From: Ferrovibrio sp.
GTDB taxonomy: Bacteria > Pseudomonadota > Alphaproteobacteria > Ferrovibrionales > Ferrovibrionaceae
Assembly: GCF_017994015.1 (NCBI RefSeq)
Contig: NZ_JAGOLP010000001.1
Location: 248,001-312,000, forward strand
DNA: 64,000 nt
Direction of reading: 5' to 3'
Under the pieces are notes generated by a model. The model saw only the letters and a list, made by a program, of their open reading frames with translations, did not search any database and was not told where the DNA came from. Within the stretch, counting starts at the first letter, position 1; every line of letters starts with the position of its first letter. The position numbers and the translations under genes were made by a program. Below are positions 40,494 to 49,708 of the stretch, in pieces.

Positions 40494-42662
40494 TCAGAGC
40501 CGGAAGAAGCCCACGGTCTGCGCCAGCTGGTCGGCCTGGCCGGCCAGCGACTGCGCCGCCGCATTGGTCTGTTCCACCAGGGCGCCGTTGCGCTGGGTCA
40601 TCTCGTCCATATTACCCACGGCAACATTGACCTCCTCCAGCCCGGTGGCCTGTTCGGCCGAGGCGGCGGCGATCTCGGCCACGATATCCGACACTTTCTT
40701 GATCGCGCCGACAATCTCGTCGAGCGACTGGCCGGTCTGGTTGACCAGAGCGGCGCCGCTGCGCACCTGATTGTTGGATTCCACGATCAGCGCCTTGATA
40801 TCCTTCGAGGCATTGGCGGAACGCTGCGCCAGGCTGCGCACTTCCTGCGCCACCACGGCAAAGCCCTTGCCGGCCTCGCCGGCGCGTGCCGCTTCCACCG
40901 AAGCATTCAGCGCCAACAGGTTGGTCTGGAAGGCAATCTCGTCGATCAGGCCAACAATATCGCCGATCTTGCGCGCGCTATCCTCGATCCGCGCCACTGC
41001 CGCCACCGCATCGGCCACCACGCTGCCGCCCTTGTTGGCGGTATCCCGCGCCGCGCCGGCCAGCTGGTTGGCGGCCTGGGCGTTATCGGCATTCTGCTTC
41101 ACCGTGGCGGTGATCTCGTGCATCGAGGCCGCCGTCTCTTCCAGGCTGGCGGCCTGCTGCTCGGTGCGGCCGGCCAGATCGGTAGAGCCGGCGGAGATTT
41201 CATGCGCCGCATCGCGCACCGCATGGGTGGCGGTGCCCAGCTGCTGCACAATTTCGGTCAGCTTGGTTGCCATGCGGTTGGCATCCTGCTGCAATTCGGC
41301 AAACACGCCATGATGCGTGCCGGCCATGCGGGCGCCAAGATCACCATCGGCCAGCCGGCCGAGCACATCCGACAATTCACGCAGCGCGCCATCGGTGGTG
41401 CCGACTAGGCGGTTGACGCCTTCGCCCAGCTTGCGCATCACGCCATCCAGCTGATCGGTGGCAATACGCTGCGCCAGATCGCCATTGGCGGCGGCCTGCA
41501 CCACCTGGCCGACGGCACGATCCAGCGCCGCTTCCTGCTCCTGCCGCTCCGCCTCATGCTGCCGGCGCTGGCTTTCCTGCTCGGCAGCGAGGCGGCGATT
41601 TTCCTGTGCATTGCGCTTGAACACCGCCAAAGCCGCCGCCATGCGACCGATTTCGTCGGCGCGGGCTTCTTCGGGGATCGTGGTTTCCAGTTCACCCTTG
41701 GCCAATTGCTGCATGGCGCCGGTGATCGCCATGATCGGCCGGTTGATGCCGCGGGCCAGCAACACCGCAATCACGGCGGTGAGCACCAGCGAACCGATGG
41801 CAATCGCCAGCAGCACCAGCAAAGCGTTGCGTGCTTCGGCAGCCTGCCTGCTGGTATCGGCGACGATTTCCACCACCGCCACCGGCTGGCCGGAATAATT
41901 GGTCATCGGCGCGGTGAGCACGGCGTAATCGGCGCCATTGCGGCTGCCGCTGCCCAACTGGATTTCCCCCCGCATCGCCGCTTTGAGAGCGGCGGCAGAA
42001 GCCATCTGCTCCTTGCGCGTGGCGGCATAGAGTTTGAAATTGTCGCCATCGGGCAGATGGATACTCACCTCCACCTTGCTGCGCGCCTTCATGCGTTTGA
42101 CAAATTCCTCGCCCAGCACGGTGCCGGTATCCACCACGCCGATCAGCTTGCCATCGGCACGCAGCGGCACGCTGGCGAAGATCGAAAGATTGTCGCGGCC
42201 CGGCTCGATGCCGCTATGGGTGCGGTTGGTTTCCAGTGTCTGCTTCACGGTCAGGCGCCGCGCCAGCACATTATCGCCAAAGGCAGTGGGATTATGCGAG
42301 CGCATGAAGGCGATGCCCGGCGGCACCTGCACGGTGATCAGGCCGATACCCTGGCGCTCGGTGAGGAATTTCATGGTTTCGGCCAGCACGGCCAGGCCGG
42401 CGGCGCGATCCTGCTTCACCACCGCTTCCTGCACGGCGCGCAAACCGGCCACAGTGTTGCTGACGGCTTCGAGCGCGCGGATTTCCTGCACCACACCATC
42501 CTGCACATCGCTGTAATAATCGCGCATCTGCTGCTCGATATCAGCGCGCGCATTGCTCAGATTGTCGGCCACCATATAAGCGGCAACGATGCCGATGCCG
42601 AGAAAGGTGGCGGCCAGCATGGCGGCGACAATACGCGCGCCGATGGAGCGTTGCAGGATCAT
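40494..42662 (-). CDS. Methyl-accepting chemotaxis protein
   Basis: A 722-residue chemoreceptor; ATG 42662 has GGGGGA 8 bases upstream. A first membrane helix (about 8-30, ARIVAAMLAATFLGIGIVAAYMV) is followed by a periplasmic Cache-type sensor (about 35-285) with repeated D/N-rich motifs such as FASVPLRADGKLIGVVDTG. The second helix (about 290-315) leads to a HAMP segment. The signalling domain has the hairpin EIAFQTNLLALNASVEAARAGEAGKGFAVVAQEVRSLAQRS. It ends QTVGFFRL without an NWETF tether. The ligand is unknown. Confidence 0.92.
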   Translation of the reverse strand: MILQRSIGARIVAAMLAATFLGIGIVAAYMVADNLSNARADIEQQMRDYYSDVQDGVVQEIRALEAVSNTVAGLRAVQEAVVKQDRAAGLAVLAETMKFLTERQGIGLITVQVPPGIAFMRSHNPTAFGDNVLARRLTVKQTLETNRTHSGIEPGRDNLSIFASVPLRADGKLIGVVDTGTVLGEEFVKRMKARSKVEVSIHLPDGDNFKLYAATRKEQMASAAALKAAMRGEIQLGSGSRNGADYAVLTAPMTNYSGQPVAVVEIVADTSRQAAEARNALLVLLAIAIGSLVLTAVIAVLLARGINRPIMAITGAMQQLAKGELETTIPEEARADEIGRMAAALAVFKRNAQENRRLAAEQESQRRQHEAERQEQEAALDRAVGQVVQAAANGDLAQRIATDQLDGVMRKLGEGVNRLVGTTDGALRELSDVLGRLADGDLGARMAGTHHGVFAELQQDANRMATKLTEIVQQLGTATHAVRDAAHEISAGSTDLAGRTEQQAASLEETAASMHEITATVKQNADNAQAANQLAGAARDTANKGGSVVADAVAAVARIEDSARKIGDIVGLIDEIAFQTNLLALNASVEAARAGEAGKGFAVVAQEVRSLAQRSANASKDIKALIVESNNQVRSGAALVNQTGQSLDEIVGAIKKVSDIVAEIAAASAEQATGLEEVNVAVGNMDEMTQRNGALVEQTNAAAQSLAGQADQLAQTVGFFRL

Positions 42663-42756
42663 GGACATTTCCCCCGATACTAAAAAAAACGCGAGTGATA
42701 CGTGTTCGGGGGGGATCATCCGGCCTTGCCCGGAACTTGGCAAGTATGCCGCAACC

Positions 42757-43479
42757 TCAGTGTAATATTAGTTTGCGCTCTGGCCGGCTGCCACGCATGC
42801 CAGGACCACAGGCAACAAATTCTGTCAGATTCTTCGCGTAACAGATGCGTATCTCACTCAACGCATCATCTTTCACGATCAACACCATATGCTCACGCTT
42901 CAGGCCAAGCACGGCATTGGCATTCTGGAATGCGTCCAGCACCGCGCCGGCGGTGTTCGGCCCGGGCGTCAGGGCGGGCAGCGTCAGGCGCTGCATCAAT
43001 TGTTCCTGGGCGGCAAAATACGCTGCCATGCTGAGGCCGCTGCACGCGCCATGTTTGGCCCATTGGCAATTCATCAGCGCAGCGCTGGGCTGGCGGCAGA
43101 GATGGCGCCGCAGCAAGGCTTCCGGCACAGCCGCAGCATCCGGCTGGCAATATTGCGGCCAGGGCTGATTGCTGCCGGACTGATTCCTGCCGGACTGGGC
43201 TTCCTGATATTGCGGCCACAGGCCATGCACCACAAAGCCGAAGCGATTATCGGCGCATTGCAGGCGGTTGCCGCGCGCCTGGCGCGGTTCGGCGCAGAAA
43301 GCCGGCGACCAGCTCAGCGCCAGCACATAATAATCAAACTGCCCCGCCACACCCCGGCTTGGGCCTTGCTGCGCACAGGCGCGGCTTTCCAGCCGCTCCG
43401 GCAGGCGACAGCTCTTAGTTTCGGCCCGCAGCGGCGCAGGCAACAGCAACAGCAGAAGGGCGACAAGCAGGCGGATCAT
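42757..43479 (-). CDS. Secreted ribonuclease, T2 family
   Basis: A 240-residue exported RNase I/T2-type enzyme. The signal peptide is residues 1-19 (LLVALLLLLLPAPLRA). The two conserved active-site segments are FVVHGLWPQ near residue 85 and QWAKHGACSG near 143, each with its catalytic His. LALSWSPAFC is the typical first strand, and several Cys residues can form disulfides. T2 enzymes cut single-stranded RNA without base specificity in the periplasm or outside. Confidence 0.92.
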   Translation of the reverse strand: MIRLLVALLLLLLPAPLRAETKSCRLPERLESRACAQQGPSRGVAGQFDYYVLALSWSPAFCAEPRQARGNRLQCADNRFGFVVHGLWPQYQEAQSGRNQSGSNQPWPQYCQPDAAAVPEALLRRHLCRQPSAALMNCQWAKHGACSGLSMAAYFAAQEQLMQRLTLPALTPGPNTAGAVLDAFQNANAVLGLKREHMVLIVKDDALSEIRICYAKNLTEFVACGPGMRGSRPERKLILH

Positions 43480-43529
43480 CGGCTAAAGATTCACCAGCCG
43501 GCATTCAGCCGCAAGCCCCGGAAGCCACC

Positions 43530-44192
43530 ATGCCCGCCAAGCCGAAAAAGCTGCCGCCCGCCACCATCCACGAGATTTTCGCCCGCCTCGCCGCCGCCGA
43601 GCCGGAACCGAAAACCGAACTGAACTATGTCAATGAATACACCTTGCTGGTGGCGGTGGTGCTATCCGCCCAGGCCACCGATCTGGGGGTGAACAAGGCC
43701 ACCAAGGCGCTGTTTCAAACCGTGCAGGATCCGGCGGCGATGCTGCGCCTGGGCGAAGCCGGGCTGAAACAGCATATCAAGACCATCGGGCTGTTTAACG
43801 CCAAGGCCAAGAATGTCATCGCGCTGTCTGAAAAGCTGGTGCGCGAGCATGGCGGCAAGGTGCCGCGCAATCGTGATGCCTTGCAGGCTCTGCCCGGCGT
43901 GGGCCGCAAGACCGCCAATGTGGTGCTGAATGTATTATGGGGCGAACCCACCATTGCGGTGGATACGCATATCTTCCGGGTGTCCAACCGCATCGGCCTG
44001 GCGCCGGGCAAAACCCCGCTGGCGGTGGAACTGGGGCTGGAGAAAGTGGTGCCGAAAGAGTTCATCCAGCATGCGCATCACTGGCTGATCCTGCATGGCC
44101 GCTATATCTGCAAGGCGCGCAAGCCGGCCTGCCCGCGCTGCCGCATCCGCGACCTGTGCCGCTTCACGCCGAAGACGGAAGACGTGGATTGA
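43530..44192 (+). CDS. nth: Endonuclease III
   Basis: Nth excises oxidised pyrimidines and nicks the abasic site. The 220-residue protein has the helix-hairpin-helix with catalytic Lys (ALPGVGRKTANVVLN), the catalytic Asp in IAVDTHIFRVSNRIGL, and the C-terminal 4Fe-4S loop CKARKPACPRCRIRDLC. ATG 43530 follows a short gap from the divergent RNase gene. Its stop is overlapped by the next gene. Confidence 0.96.
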   Translation: MPAKPKKLPPATIHEIFARLAAAEPEPKTELNYVNEYTLLVAVVLSAQATDLGVNKATKALFQTVQDPAAMLRLGEAGLKQHIKTIGLFNAKAKNVIALSEKLVREHGGKVPRNRDALQALPGVGRKTANVVLNVLWGEPTIAVDTHIFRVSNRIGLAPGKTPLAVELGLEKVVPKEFIQHAHHWLILHGRYICKARKPACPRCRIRDLCRFTPKTEDVD

Positions 44193-44521
44193 CGGGCTAT
44201 CTACTCGACAGCAACGCCTATGACGCCATCCTGCGCCATGATGATGCGGCGCGGCTGCAACAAGCCGAGCTGGAGCTGATCGCCAGCGGTATTGTGCTGG
44301 CGGAGCTGCGCCAGATCGCCGCTGCCGAACGGCGCCAGGCTTTGCTTGCGCTGTTTTTCACCCTGCATGGTAGCGCGCCGCAAGCCGCGCCCAGCCTGGC
44401 CAGCCGCGATGCGCTTTTGCTGGCCGAGGCACGGGCGGCGGATGCCATCCTGGTGAGTGACGACAAGGCTTTGCAGGCGGCCGGTGCGGTATCCTATGCC
44501 GGCTTCCGCGCGCTATTTTAG
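44189..44521 (+). CDS. Orphan PIN-domain-like protein
   Basis: A 110-residue frame from TTG 44189, which overlaps the last bases of nth (TTGA). It opens with the PIN-type strand YLLDSNAYDAIL (first acidic residue), then IASGIVLAELRQIAAAER (second) and LLLAEARAADAILVSDDKALQAAG (third and fourth acidic positions). This is the layout of VapC-type ribonucleases but shorter, and no antitoxin gene precedes it. Translational coupling to nth is likely. It could be a solitary toxin remnant or a nuclease with another role. Confidence 0.55.
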   Translation: MTGYLLDSNAYDAILRHDDAARLQQAELELIASGIVLAELRQIAAAERRQALLALFFTLHGSAPQAAPSLASRDALLLAEARAADAILVSDDKALQAAGAVSYAGFRALF

Positions 44522-45772
44522 CCCGGCAATCACCTTGCCAAGTTTGCGGCGGTAAGCATGGAAATCAACAAAGATGCCGTGTTCGCCGCTATCGGCCGGG
44601 CGCGGCGCGGCGCAGAATTTATCGATCTGGCGGCGCAGCGCCGCACCGGCCGGCTTGTCGCGGGCGGCGATATAGGCGGCGATGGCTTCGGCCTGCAACA
44701 TGCGGCCCTGCCAGCCGATGCCGGCGCCTTCCAGCAGGCCACAGACATAGAGGCCGGTATCGCCGGGCGGAAAGATGTTGAGATGCAGATGCGGTGCCGG
44801 CTCGCGCCAGTTGAGCAGGGCCGTGTCGATAAAGGGAAAGCTGATGCGATAGCCGGTGGCCAGCAGCACCAGGTCAAAGGCTTCGGCGCTGCCATCCTGG
44901 AAAAACACCAACTCACCGGCAAAACGCTCGATCGGCTTGCGCAGGCTCACATCGCCCTGGCCGAGATGCTGCAACACCAGTGAATTGACAATCGGCGTGC
45001 GGTCATAGAGCCGGTGTTTCGGCTTGGGCAGGCCAAAACGTTCCGGCGGCCCGACCAGGATGCGCAGCACGGCTTCATGCAGCAGCGAACGCAGCGGGCG
45101 CGGCAGCACAAAACGCTTGTTGTGATTGCCGGCATCGGCCGGGCGACCGGCAAAAAATTTCGGCACAAAATGATTGCCGCCGCGCAGGCTCCAGGCCACG
45201 GATTTGGCGCGATGCACTGCATCCACCACAATATCGCAGCCGGTATTGCCGGCACCGACGATCAGCACCCGCTTGCCGGCAAAAATATCCGCTGTCTTGT
45301 AGGCTTTGCTATGCAGCAAGTGGCCACTGAACTGGCCCGGTATCGCCGGGATGTTGGGATCGCTGAGATGGCCATTGGCAATCACCAGGCCGGCATAAAG
45401 CGCGCTGCTGCCATCGCTGAACGAGACCTGCCAGCCGTCACGCTGGCGGCTGACACTACGCGCCTCGGTATTCAGCCGGATCTGCGGATAGAGATCAAAA
45501 TGCCGCGCAAAAGCCCGCAAGTAGCTCTGCACCTGATCATGGCGCGGATAAGCCGGCAGGTTTTCATCCATCGCCAGATCGGCAAAGGCGGTGGTGCCTT
45601 TTGACGAGATCAGATGCGTGGAGGCATAAACCGCGCTGGCCGGGCCGCCATAAAGCCATTGCCCGCCGATATCGGCCTGCGCCTCCACCACCTCAAACGC
45701 GATGCCGGCCTGCTTGAAGGCTTTCGCCGCCGCCAGGCCGGCCGGGCCGGCGCCGATGATCAGATGTTTCAT
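44513..45772 (-). CDS. Flavin-containing monooxygenase
   Basis: A 419-residue FAD/NADPH enzyme. FAD motif: MKHLIIGAGPAGLAAAKAFK. NADPH motif: AGKRVLIVGAGNTGCDIVVDAV near residue 170. The FMO fingerprint is partly present (PNIPAIPGQFSGHLLHSKAYK), and LVLLATGYRISFPF is the ATG motif. Such enzymes oxygenate N, S or ketone substrates. Its start overlaps the stop of the SDR gene upstream (ATGA), forming a three-gene operon with the SDR and BASS transporter genes. Confidence 0.88.
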   Translation of the reverse strand: MKHLIIGAGPAGLAAAKAFKQAGIAFEVVEAQADIGGQWLYGGPASAVYASTHLISSKGTTAFADLAMDENLPAYPRHDQVQSYLRAFARHFDLYPQIRLNTEARSVSRQRDGWQVSFSDGSSALYAGLVIANGHLSDPNIPAIPGQFSGHLLHSKAYKTADIFAGKRVLIVGAGNTGCDIVVDAVHRAKSVAWSLRGGNHFVPKFFAGRPADAGNHNKRFVLPRPLRSLLHEAVLRILVGPPERFGLPKPKHRLYDRTPIVNSLVLQHLGQGDVSLRKPIERFAGELVFFQDGSAEAFDLVLLATGYRISFPFIDTALLNWREPAPHLHLNIFPPGDTGLYVCGLLEGAGIGWQGRMLQAEAIAAYIAARDKPAGAALRRQIDKFCAAPRPADSGEHGIFVDFHAYRRKLGKVIAGLK

Positions 45773-46713
45773 GCGCGGGCCTGCCAGTAGCGGTCAAAGG
45801 CGGCGGCGCTGTCATAGGCCGGCACATAGCCGAATTGCGCCTTGAGCCGGGTGTTATCCAGCACCGGGCGGTATTGCAGGAACAGCACCTGGGCCGGGCC
45901 GAGACTGGTCAGGCCAAGCCGGTTGGCGGCCCAGAGCGCACCGCGCATAACCGCCGGCGGAATGGCCAGATAGGGCTTGCCGATACGCGCCGCAATCTGG
46001 CGCAGGGTCAGCGCGCCATCGCCGGCCAGATTGTAGATGCCGGCTGGCCCGGCGCCCTGCAAAGCCGTGGCATGGTGCAGCGCGCCCACCACATCGCTTT
46101 CGGCCACAAAGCTGAACGGCGTGCTGGCGCCCAGCAGGCCGGTGATCAGCGGGCGTTCAAATATCGCCGTGATCTGGTTGGCGACGCCGGGGCCAAGCAC
46201 GGTGCAGGGCCGGAACACCACCTGTTCCAGTGCGGGCTGCATCTGCCGCCAGCGCGCCAGCATTTCCTCCACCAGGCGTTTGTTGCGGGCATAGGGAAAA
46301 TCCTCATTGCCGCGCACCGCATCGGTTTCGCAGAGCGGCACCGGATTATCGGCATGATAGCCATAGGCGGCGCCGCTGGAGGTGACCACCAGCCGCCGCA
46401 CCCCGGCCGCCTGGCAGGCTTGCAGCACATTCTCGGTGCCGCCGACATCGATGGCATAATCCAGCGCCGCATCGCCGCCCGCTGCCACCACGGAAGCCAG
46501 ATGCACCACCACACGCGGCCGCACCTGCTGGAACAGGCCGCGCAAGGCGGCGCCATCGCGGATATCGCCGAGGTGAAAGCTGCCTTGCGCCGGGCAATCG
46601 GCCAGGGCGCGGCGATCCAGGCCGATCACCGGCTCGCCGCCGGGTATTGCTGCCAGCCGCCTGAGCAGGGCCGCGCCGATGAAACCGGCGGCGCCGGTGA
46701 TCAGGATACTCAT
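45769..46713 (-). CDS. NAD-dependent epimerase/dehydratase (extended SDR)
   Basis: A 314-residue extended short-chain dehydrogenase with MSILITGAAGFIGAALLRRLA as the NAD-binding motif. The active site is a Ser plus Y-x3-K-like triad in VVTSSGAAYGYHADN and DFPYARNKRLVEEML. It resembles nucleoside-sugar and 3-beta-hydroxysteroid-type enzymes. The middle gene of the monooxygenase-SDR-BASS operon, overlapping both neighbours by four bases. Confidence 0.85.
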   Translation of the reverse strand: MSILITGAAGFIGAALLRRLAAIPGGEPVIGLDRRALADCPAQGSFHLGDIRDGAALRGLFQQVRPRVVVHLASVVAAGGDAALDYAIDVGGTENVLQACQAAGVRRLVVTSSGAAYGYHADNPVPLCETDAVRGNEDFPYARNKRLVEEMLARWRQMQPALEQVVFRPCTVLGPGVANQITAIFERPLITGLLGASTPFSFVAESDVVGALHHATALQGAGPAGIYNLAGDGALTLRQIAARIGKPYLAIPPAVMRGALWAANRLGLTSLGPAQVLFLQYRPVLDNTRLKAQFGYVPAYDSAAAFDRYWQARA

Positions 46714-47618
46714 GACAAATCCGCCTTGCGATCCTGGCGGCGCCAGATGCTGGCCAGGGTCCAGCCCGAAACGATATGCCAGATGCCCCAGCCGGCGGCG
46801 ATCAGCGCCGCCCCGCCCAGGGCGTCAAAATGATTGAGGATCAGCGCCAGGCCGAGGCCGGAATTCTGCATGCCGACCTCGATGGTGATGGCGCGCGTAT
46901 CAGGCGTGTTCAGCCCGGCGATGCGCGACACGCCCCAGCCGACGCTGAGCGCCAGCGCGTTATGCAATGCCACCAGCGGGATGATGATGCCCAGGAAACC
47001 GAGCAGATATTTGCCATTGGCGATGGCGGCGGCGGCAATGAACAGCACCAGAAACAGGAATGAGCCGGTTTGAAACGGCTTGCGCAGCCGCGCCGCCAGG
47101 GTCGGCCGGTGATGCGCCAGCAGCATGCCGGCCAGCATCGGCAGGCCGAGGATGGCGGCGGTGGACAGGATGAAGGATAGCGGCTCGATCTCGATCTGGC
47201 GCAAAAGCGCAGCGGTATCCGGGTTAAGCCCGGCCCAGAACAGAATGTTGAGCGGCGTGGAAAGCACCGCCAGCACCGAGGACAGGCCGGTGACGCAGAC
47301 CGAAAGCGCGGTATTGCCGCGCCCCATATGGGTGATCAGGTTGGACAGGTTGCCGCCCGGGCAGGCGCCGACGATGATCATGCCCAGTGCCACGGATGGA
47401 TGCGGCTTGAGCAGCATGGTGAGCGCCCAGGTGGCGGCCGGCAGCAGCAGCACCTGCGCCGCCATGCCCAGCACCGGCGCGAATGGCTTGCGCAAAACGG
47501 CGGCAAAGTCGCTGAGCCGCAGATCCAGCGCCACGCCGAACATGATCAGGGCCAGCACCAGGCCGAGCACGAGCTGTCCGGTGCTGTCGAGCCGCAGCAC
47601 CACCTCGTCTATCGCCAT
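46710..47618 (-). CDS. Bile acid:sodium symporter (BASS) family transporter
   Basis: A 302-residue membrane protein of the BASS/SBF family with about nine to ten helices. Signature parts are GACPGGNLSNLITHMGRGNTALSV (crossover helix) and ITIEVGMQNSGLGLALIL. Family members carry organic acids, steroids or pantoate with Na+. It is the first gene of the operon leading to the SDR and monooxygenase genes, so it may import their substrate. Confidence 0.9.
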   Translation of the reverse strand: MAIDEVVLRLDSTGQLVLGLVLALIMFGVALDLRLSDFAAVLRKPFAPVLGMAAQVLLLPAATWALTMLLKPHPSVALGMIIVGACPGGNLSNLITHMGRGNTALSVCVTGLSSVLAVLSTPLNILFWAGLNPDTAALLRQIEIEPLSFILSTAAILGLPMLAGMLLAHHRPTLAARLRKPFQTGSFLFLVLFIAAAAIANGKYLLGFLGIIIPLVALHNALALSVGWGVSRIAGLNTPDTRAITIEVGMQNSGLGLALILNHFDALGGAALIAAGWGIWHIVSGWTLASIWRRQDRKADLS

Positions 47619-47662
47619 GGTTCCCCCCGCTATGCCAGCCTGCTATGGGCCAGCCTGCTATC

Positions 47663-48130
47663 TCAGGATGCAGCTTTGCCCGGGGTTGGTTGGGTTTTCA
47701 AGAGCGCTGCGACACAATCCGCATCGGCCACGTTGGCGCCACGCCGCCGTGCCAGCACTTCGGCATGCTGCACCCGCAGCGAGGCCGGGGCATCGCCGGG
47801 ATACAGCACAAATAACAGCACGCAGGCCGGCTGGTCTGACAGATACTGCCAGATTTCCGCCGGCGCCTCGCGCCGCACCTGGCCCGGCGGGCCAAACAGC
47901 GCGCGCACTTCGGCGGCCGTCTTGGCCACCACATCCTGGCTCACCGGACGACGCGGCGGCTCGCCCGGCACCGCTGGCGGCGGCGCCAGGGCCAGGTTCA
48001 ATTCTTCCTTGGGTTCTGCCGGCACAACCACCGGCGCTTCAACCACCGGCGGCGGCTTGGGCGCAGCGCCGCAAGCCGCCAGAACCAGAAGCAGCAGCGC
48101 CGGAAAGGCGCTGCGCAGGAATACAGACAT
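47663..48130 (-). CDS. Small lipoprotein of unknown function
   Basis: A 155-residue lipoprotein with a clean lipobox LLLVLAACG (Cys20). A Pro/Val/Glu-rich linker (about 22-60) leads to a compact domain of about 80 residues with PRRPVSQDVVAKTAAEVRALFGPPGQVRREA and two Cys residues that could pair. It is 12 bases after bactofilin on the same strand. Similar small lipoproteins occur in Rhodospirillales, but no function is known. Confidence 0.75.
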   Translation of the reverse strand: MSVFLRSAFPALLLLVLAACGAAPKPPPVVEAPVVVPAEPKEELNLALAPPPAVPGEPPRRPVSQDVVAKTAAEVRALFGPPGQVRREAPAEIWQYLSDQPACVLLFVLYPGDAPASLRVQHAEVLARRRGANVADADCVAALLKTQPTPGKAAS

Positions 48131-48142
48131 GCAGGCTGCCGA

Positions 48143-48946
48143 TTACTCTGCGGCGGCGGAAGTGGCGAGGCGGCCAGACGCCACGGTCTGCACCGTGCCG
48201 CTCAATTCGCCGCCACATTCCACTTCGATCTGGCCATAGGCAATCTCGCCCATCACCTTGCCGGTGCCGCGGATCAGCAGGCGGCCGCGCACACTGAGCT
48301 TGCCCTCAAAACGGCCACGGATTTCGGCCTCGTCGATCTCGGCGGCGCCCTTGAACTGGCCGGTTTCAGCGATCTCGACAAAACGGCTGTCGCTGAGCGT
48401 GGCTTCCACTTTGCCTTCAACCACCACCTTGTCGCAGGCGGTGATCTGGCCGGTGAGGCTGATTTCGCGGCCGATGATCAGCACCTTGGGCTCGGGTGAA
48501 TCATTACGCGGCGCGGCGGCGCTGGAAGCCGGCATCGCCGGCACCGGGTTGAATACGGTGGGCGCGGCAGCCGGCGCGGCCGGGCGCGGCTGGCCCAGAT
48601 CCATCGCCGGGCGCTTGGCGATTTCAGGGCGGAAAGTGGGGGTGCCGGAAGCGAGATTGTCGCTCATGCTGGACGGTCCTTGATTAGCGGCTGCGGGAAA
48701 GACGGAAGGATTGGGCAGGCTGGGCCGGCCGAAGCGCTGCAAATGCAGCGGCACCGGCGGCAGATCGTCGGCGGCGGCCTTGAGCGGCGCCGGCGCAACA
48801 GCGACGGGTTCGGGCTCGCCGATTTCGGCCGGCGGCGCGGCGCTGCTGGCCACAGCCGACAGTTCCTTTGGCGGCGCTGCCTTCGGCGGCGGCGCGGCGG
48901 GCAATATGGCGGCGGATGACTCTACTGGCTTCTTGCGACCAAACAT
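48143..48946 (-). CDS. Bactofilin
   Basis: Bactofilins are polymer-forming cytoskeletal proteins that position wall enzymes. The 267-residue protein starts at ATG 48946 after GAGGGG. The first 150 residues form an unusually long Ala/Pro-rich, disordered N-terminus. The beta-helix core follows from about residue 160 (VLIIGREISLTGQITACDKVVVEG), with hydrophobic repeats every six to ten residues (IAETGQFKG, IDEAEIRGRFEG, IAYGQIEVECGG). Confidence 0.92.
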   Translation of the reverse strand: MFGRKKPVESSAAILPAAPPPKAAPPKELSAVASSAAPPAEIGEPEPVAVAPAPLKAAADDLPPVPLHLQRFGRPSLPNPSVFPAAANQGPSSMSDNLASGTPTFRPEIAKRPAMDLGQPRPAAPAAAPTVFNPVPAMPASSAAAPRNDSPEPKVLIIGREISLTGQITACDKVVVEGKVEATLSDSRFVEIAETGQFKGAAEIDEAEIRGRFEGKLSVRGRLLIRGTGKVMGEIAYGQIEVECGGELSGTVQTVASGRLATSAAAE

Positions 48947-49012
48947 GCGGTAACCCCTCATCCCTGATGCTGTATCCAACCACCGGACGCCCTGGCCCTG
49001 GCCGCTCTGGCC

Positions 49013-49708
49013 TCACCTCTGCTGTGGCATCCCTGGTGCCGCCGGCAGACGCTTGAAGATATGAACCATAAACGCCGTGGCGACGATCGGCACAACTAGA
49101 TTTAGCAGAGGAATGGTTAACAGAAGAACAATGAGCAATCCCGACAACCACAAGTCGCCGCGATGCCGCCGCCGCAGCTTTTCCATCTCGGCACGCGGCA
49201 GATAACGGCTGGCGACCAATTCATAATATTCACGGCTGACCAGATAGCCGTTCACCGCATAAAACAACGCCAGCTTGAACGGCGGAAAGAATAGCAGCAC
49301 CAGATAAACCGGCAGCAGCAGCAGATTGATGCCCAGCACGGTGAGCAGGAAACGCAGCGATTGCAGCAGCGAAGCGGCCGCGGGAAGTGGTTTGCCGGGC
49401 GGATCGGCGGCATAGTGTTTGGCTTCCACCGCATCGGCCACATCATCCAGGAACAGGCCGATAGCGGCGGTCATCACCAGCGGAAACAGCAGCAGCTTGA
49501 GCAGGAAGGCGCCCAGGCCGGACAGCACCGCGATCAGGCTGTCGAGCCAGCCGGTGCCGGTGCTGGGCAGCAGGCCAACACCATACCAGACGGCAAATCC
49601 CAGCAGCACAAACACCACGATGGAAATGCCCAGGCTGCGCAGCAGCACGCGCCGGAAAGCCGGATCGGGCAGCTGCGCAATGGCCAGGCGAAGGGCCGCA
49701 GCGATCAT
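49013..49708 (-). CDS. EI24/CysZ-like membrane protein
   Basis: A 231-residue inner-membrane protein with four to five long helices. The conserved EI24 pattern is FLDDVADAVEAKHY near residue 90, then LGINLLLLPVYLVLLFFPPFKLALFYAVNGYLVSREYYELVASRYL near 130-170. E. coli CysZ, in the same domain family, imports sulfate; no cys gene is nearby, so the substrate is open. Its start overlaps the stop of the amidase gene (ATGA). Confidence 0.85.
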   Translation of the reverse strand: MIAAALRLAIAQLPDPAFRRVLLRSLGISIVVFVLLGFAVWYGVGLLPSTGTGWLDSLIAVLSGLGAFLLKLLLFPLVMTAAIGLFLDDVADAVEAKHYAADPPGKPLPAAASLLQSLRFLLTVLGINLLLLPVYLVLLFFPPFKLALFYAVNGYLVSREYYELVASRYLPRAEMEKLRRRHRGDLWLSGLLIVLLLTIPLLNLVVPIVATAFMVHIFKRLPAAPGMPQQR

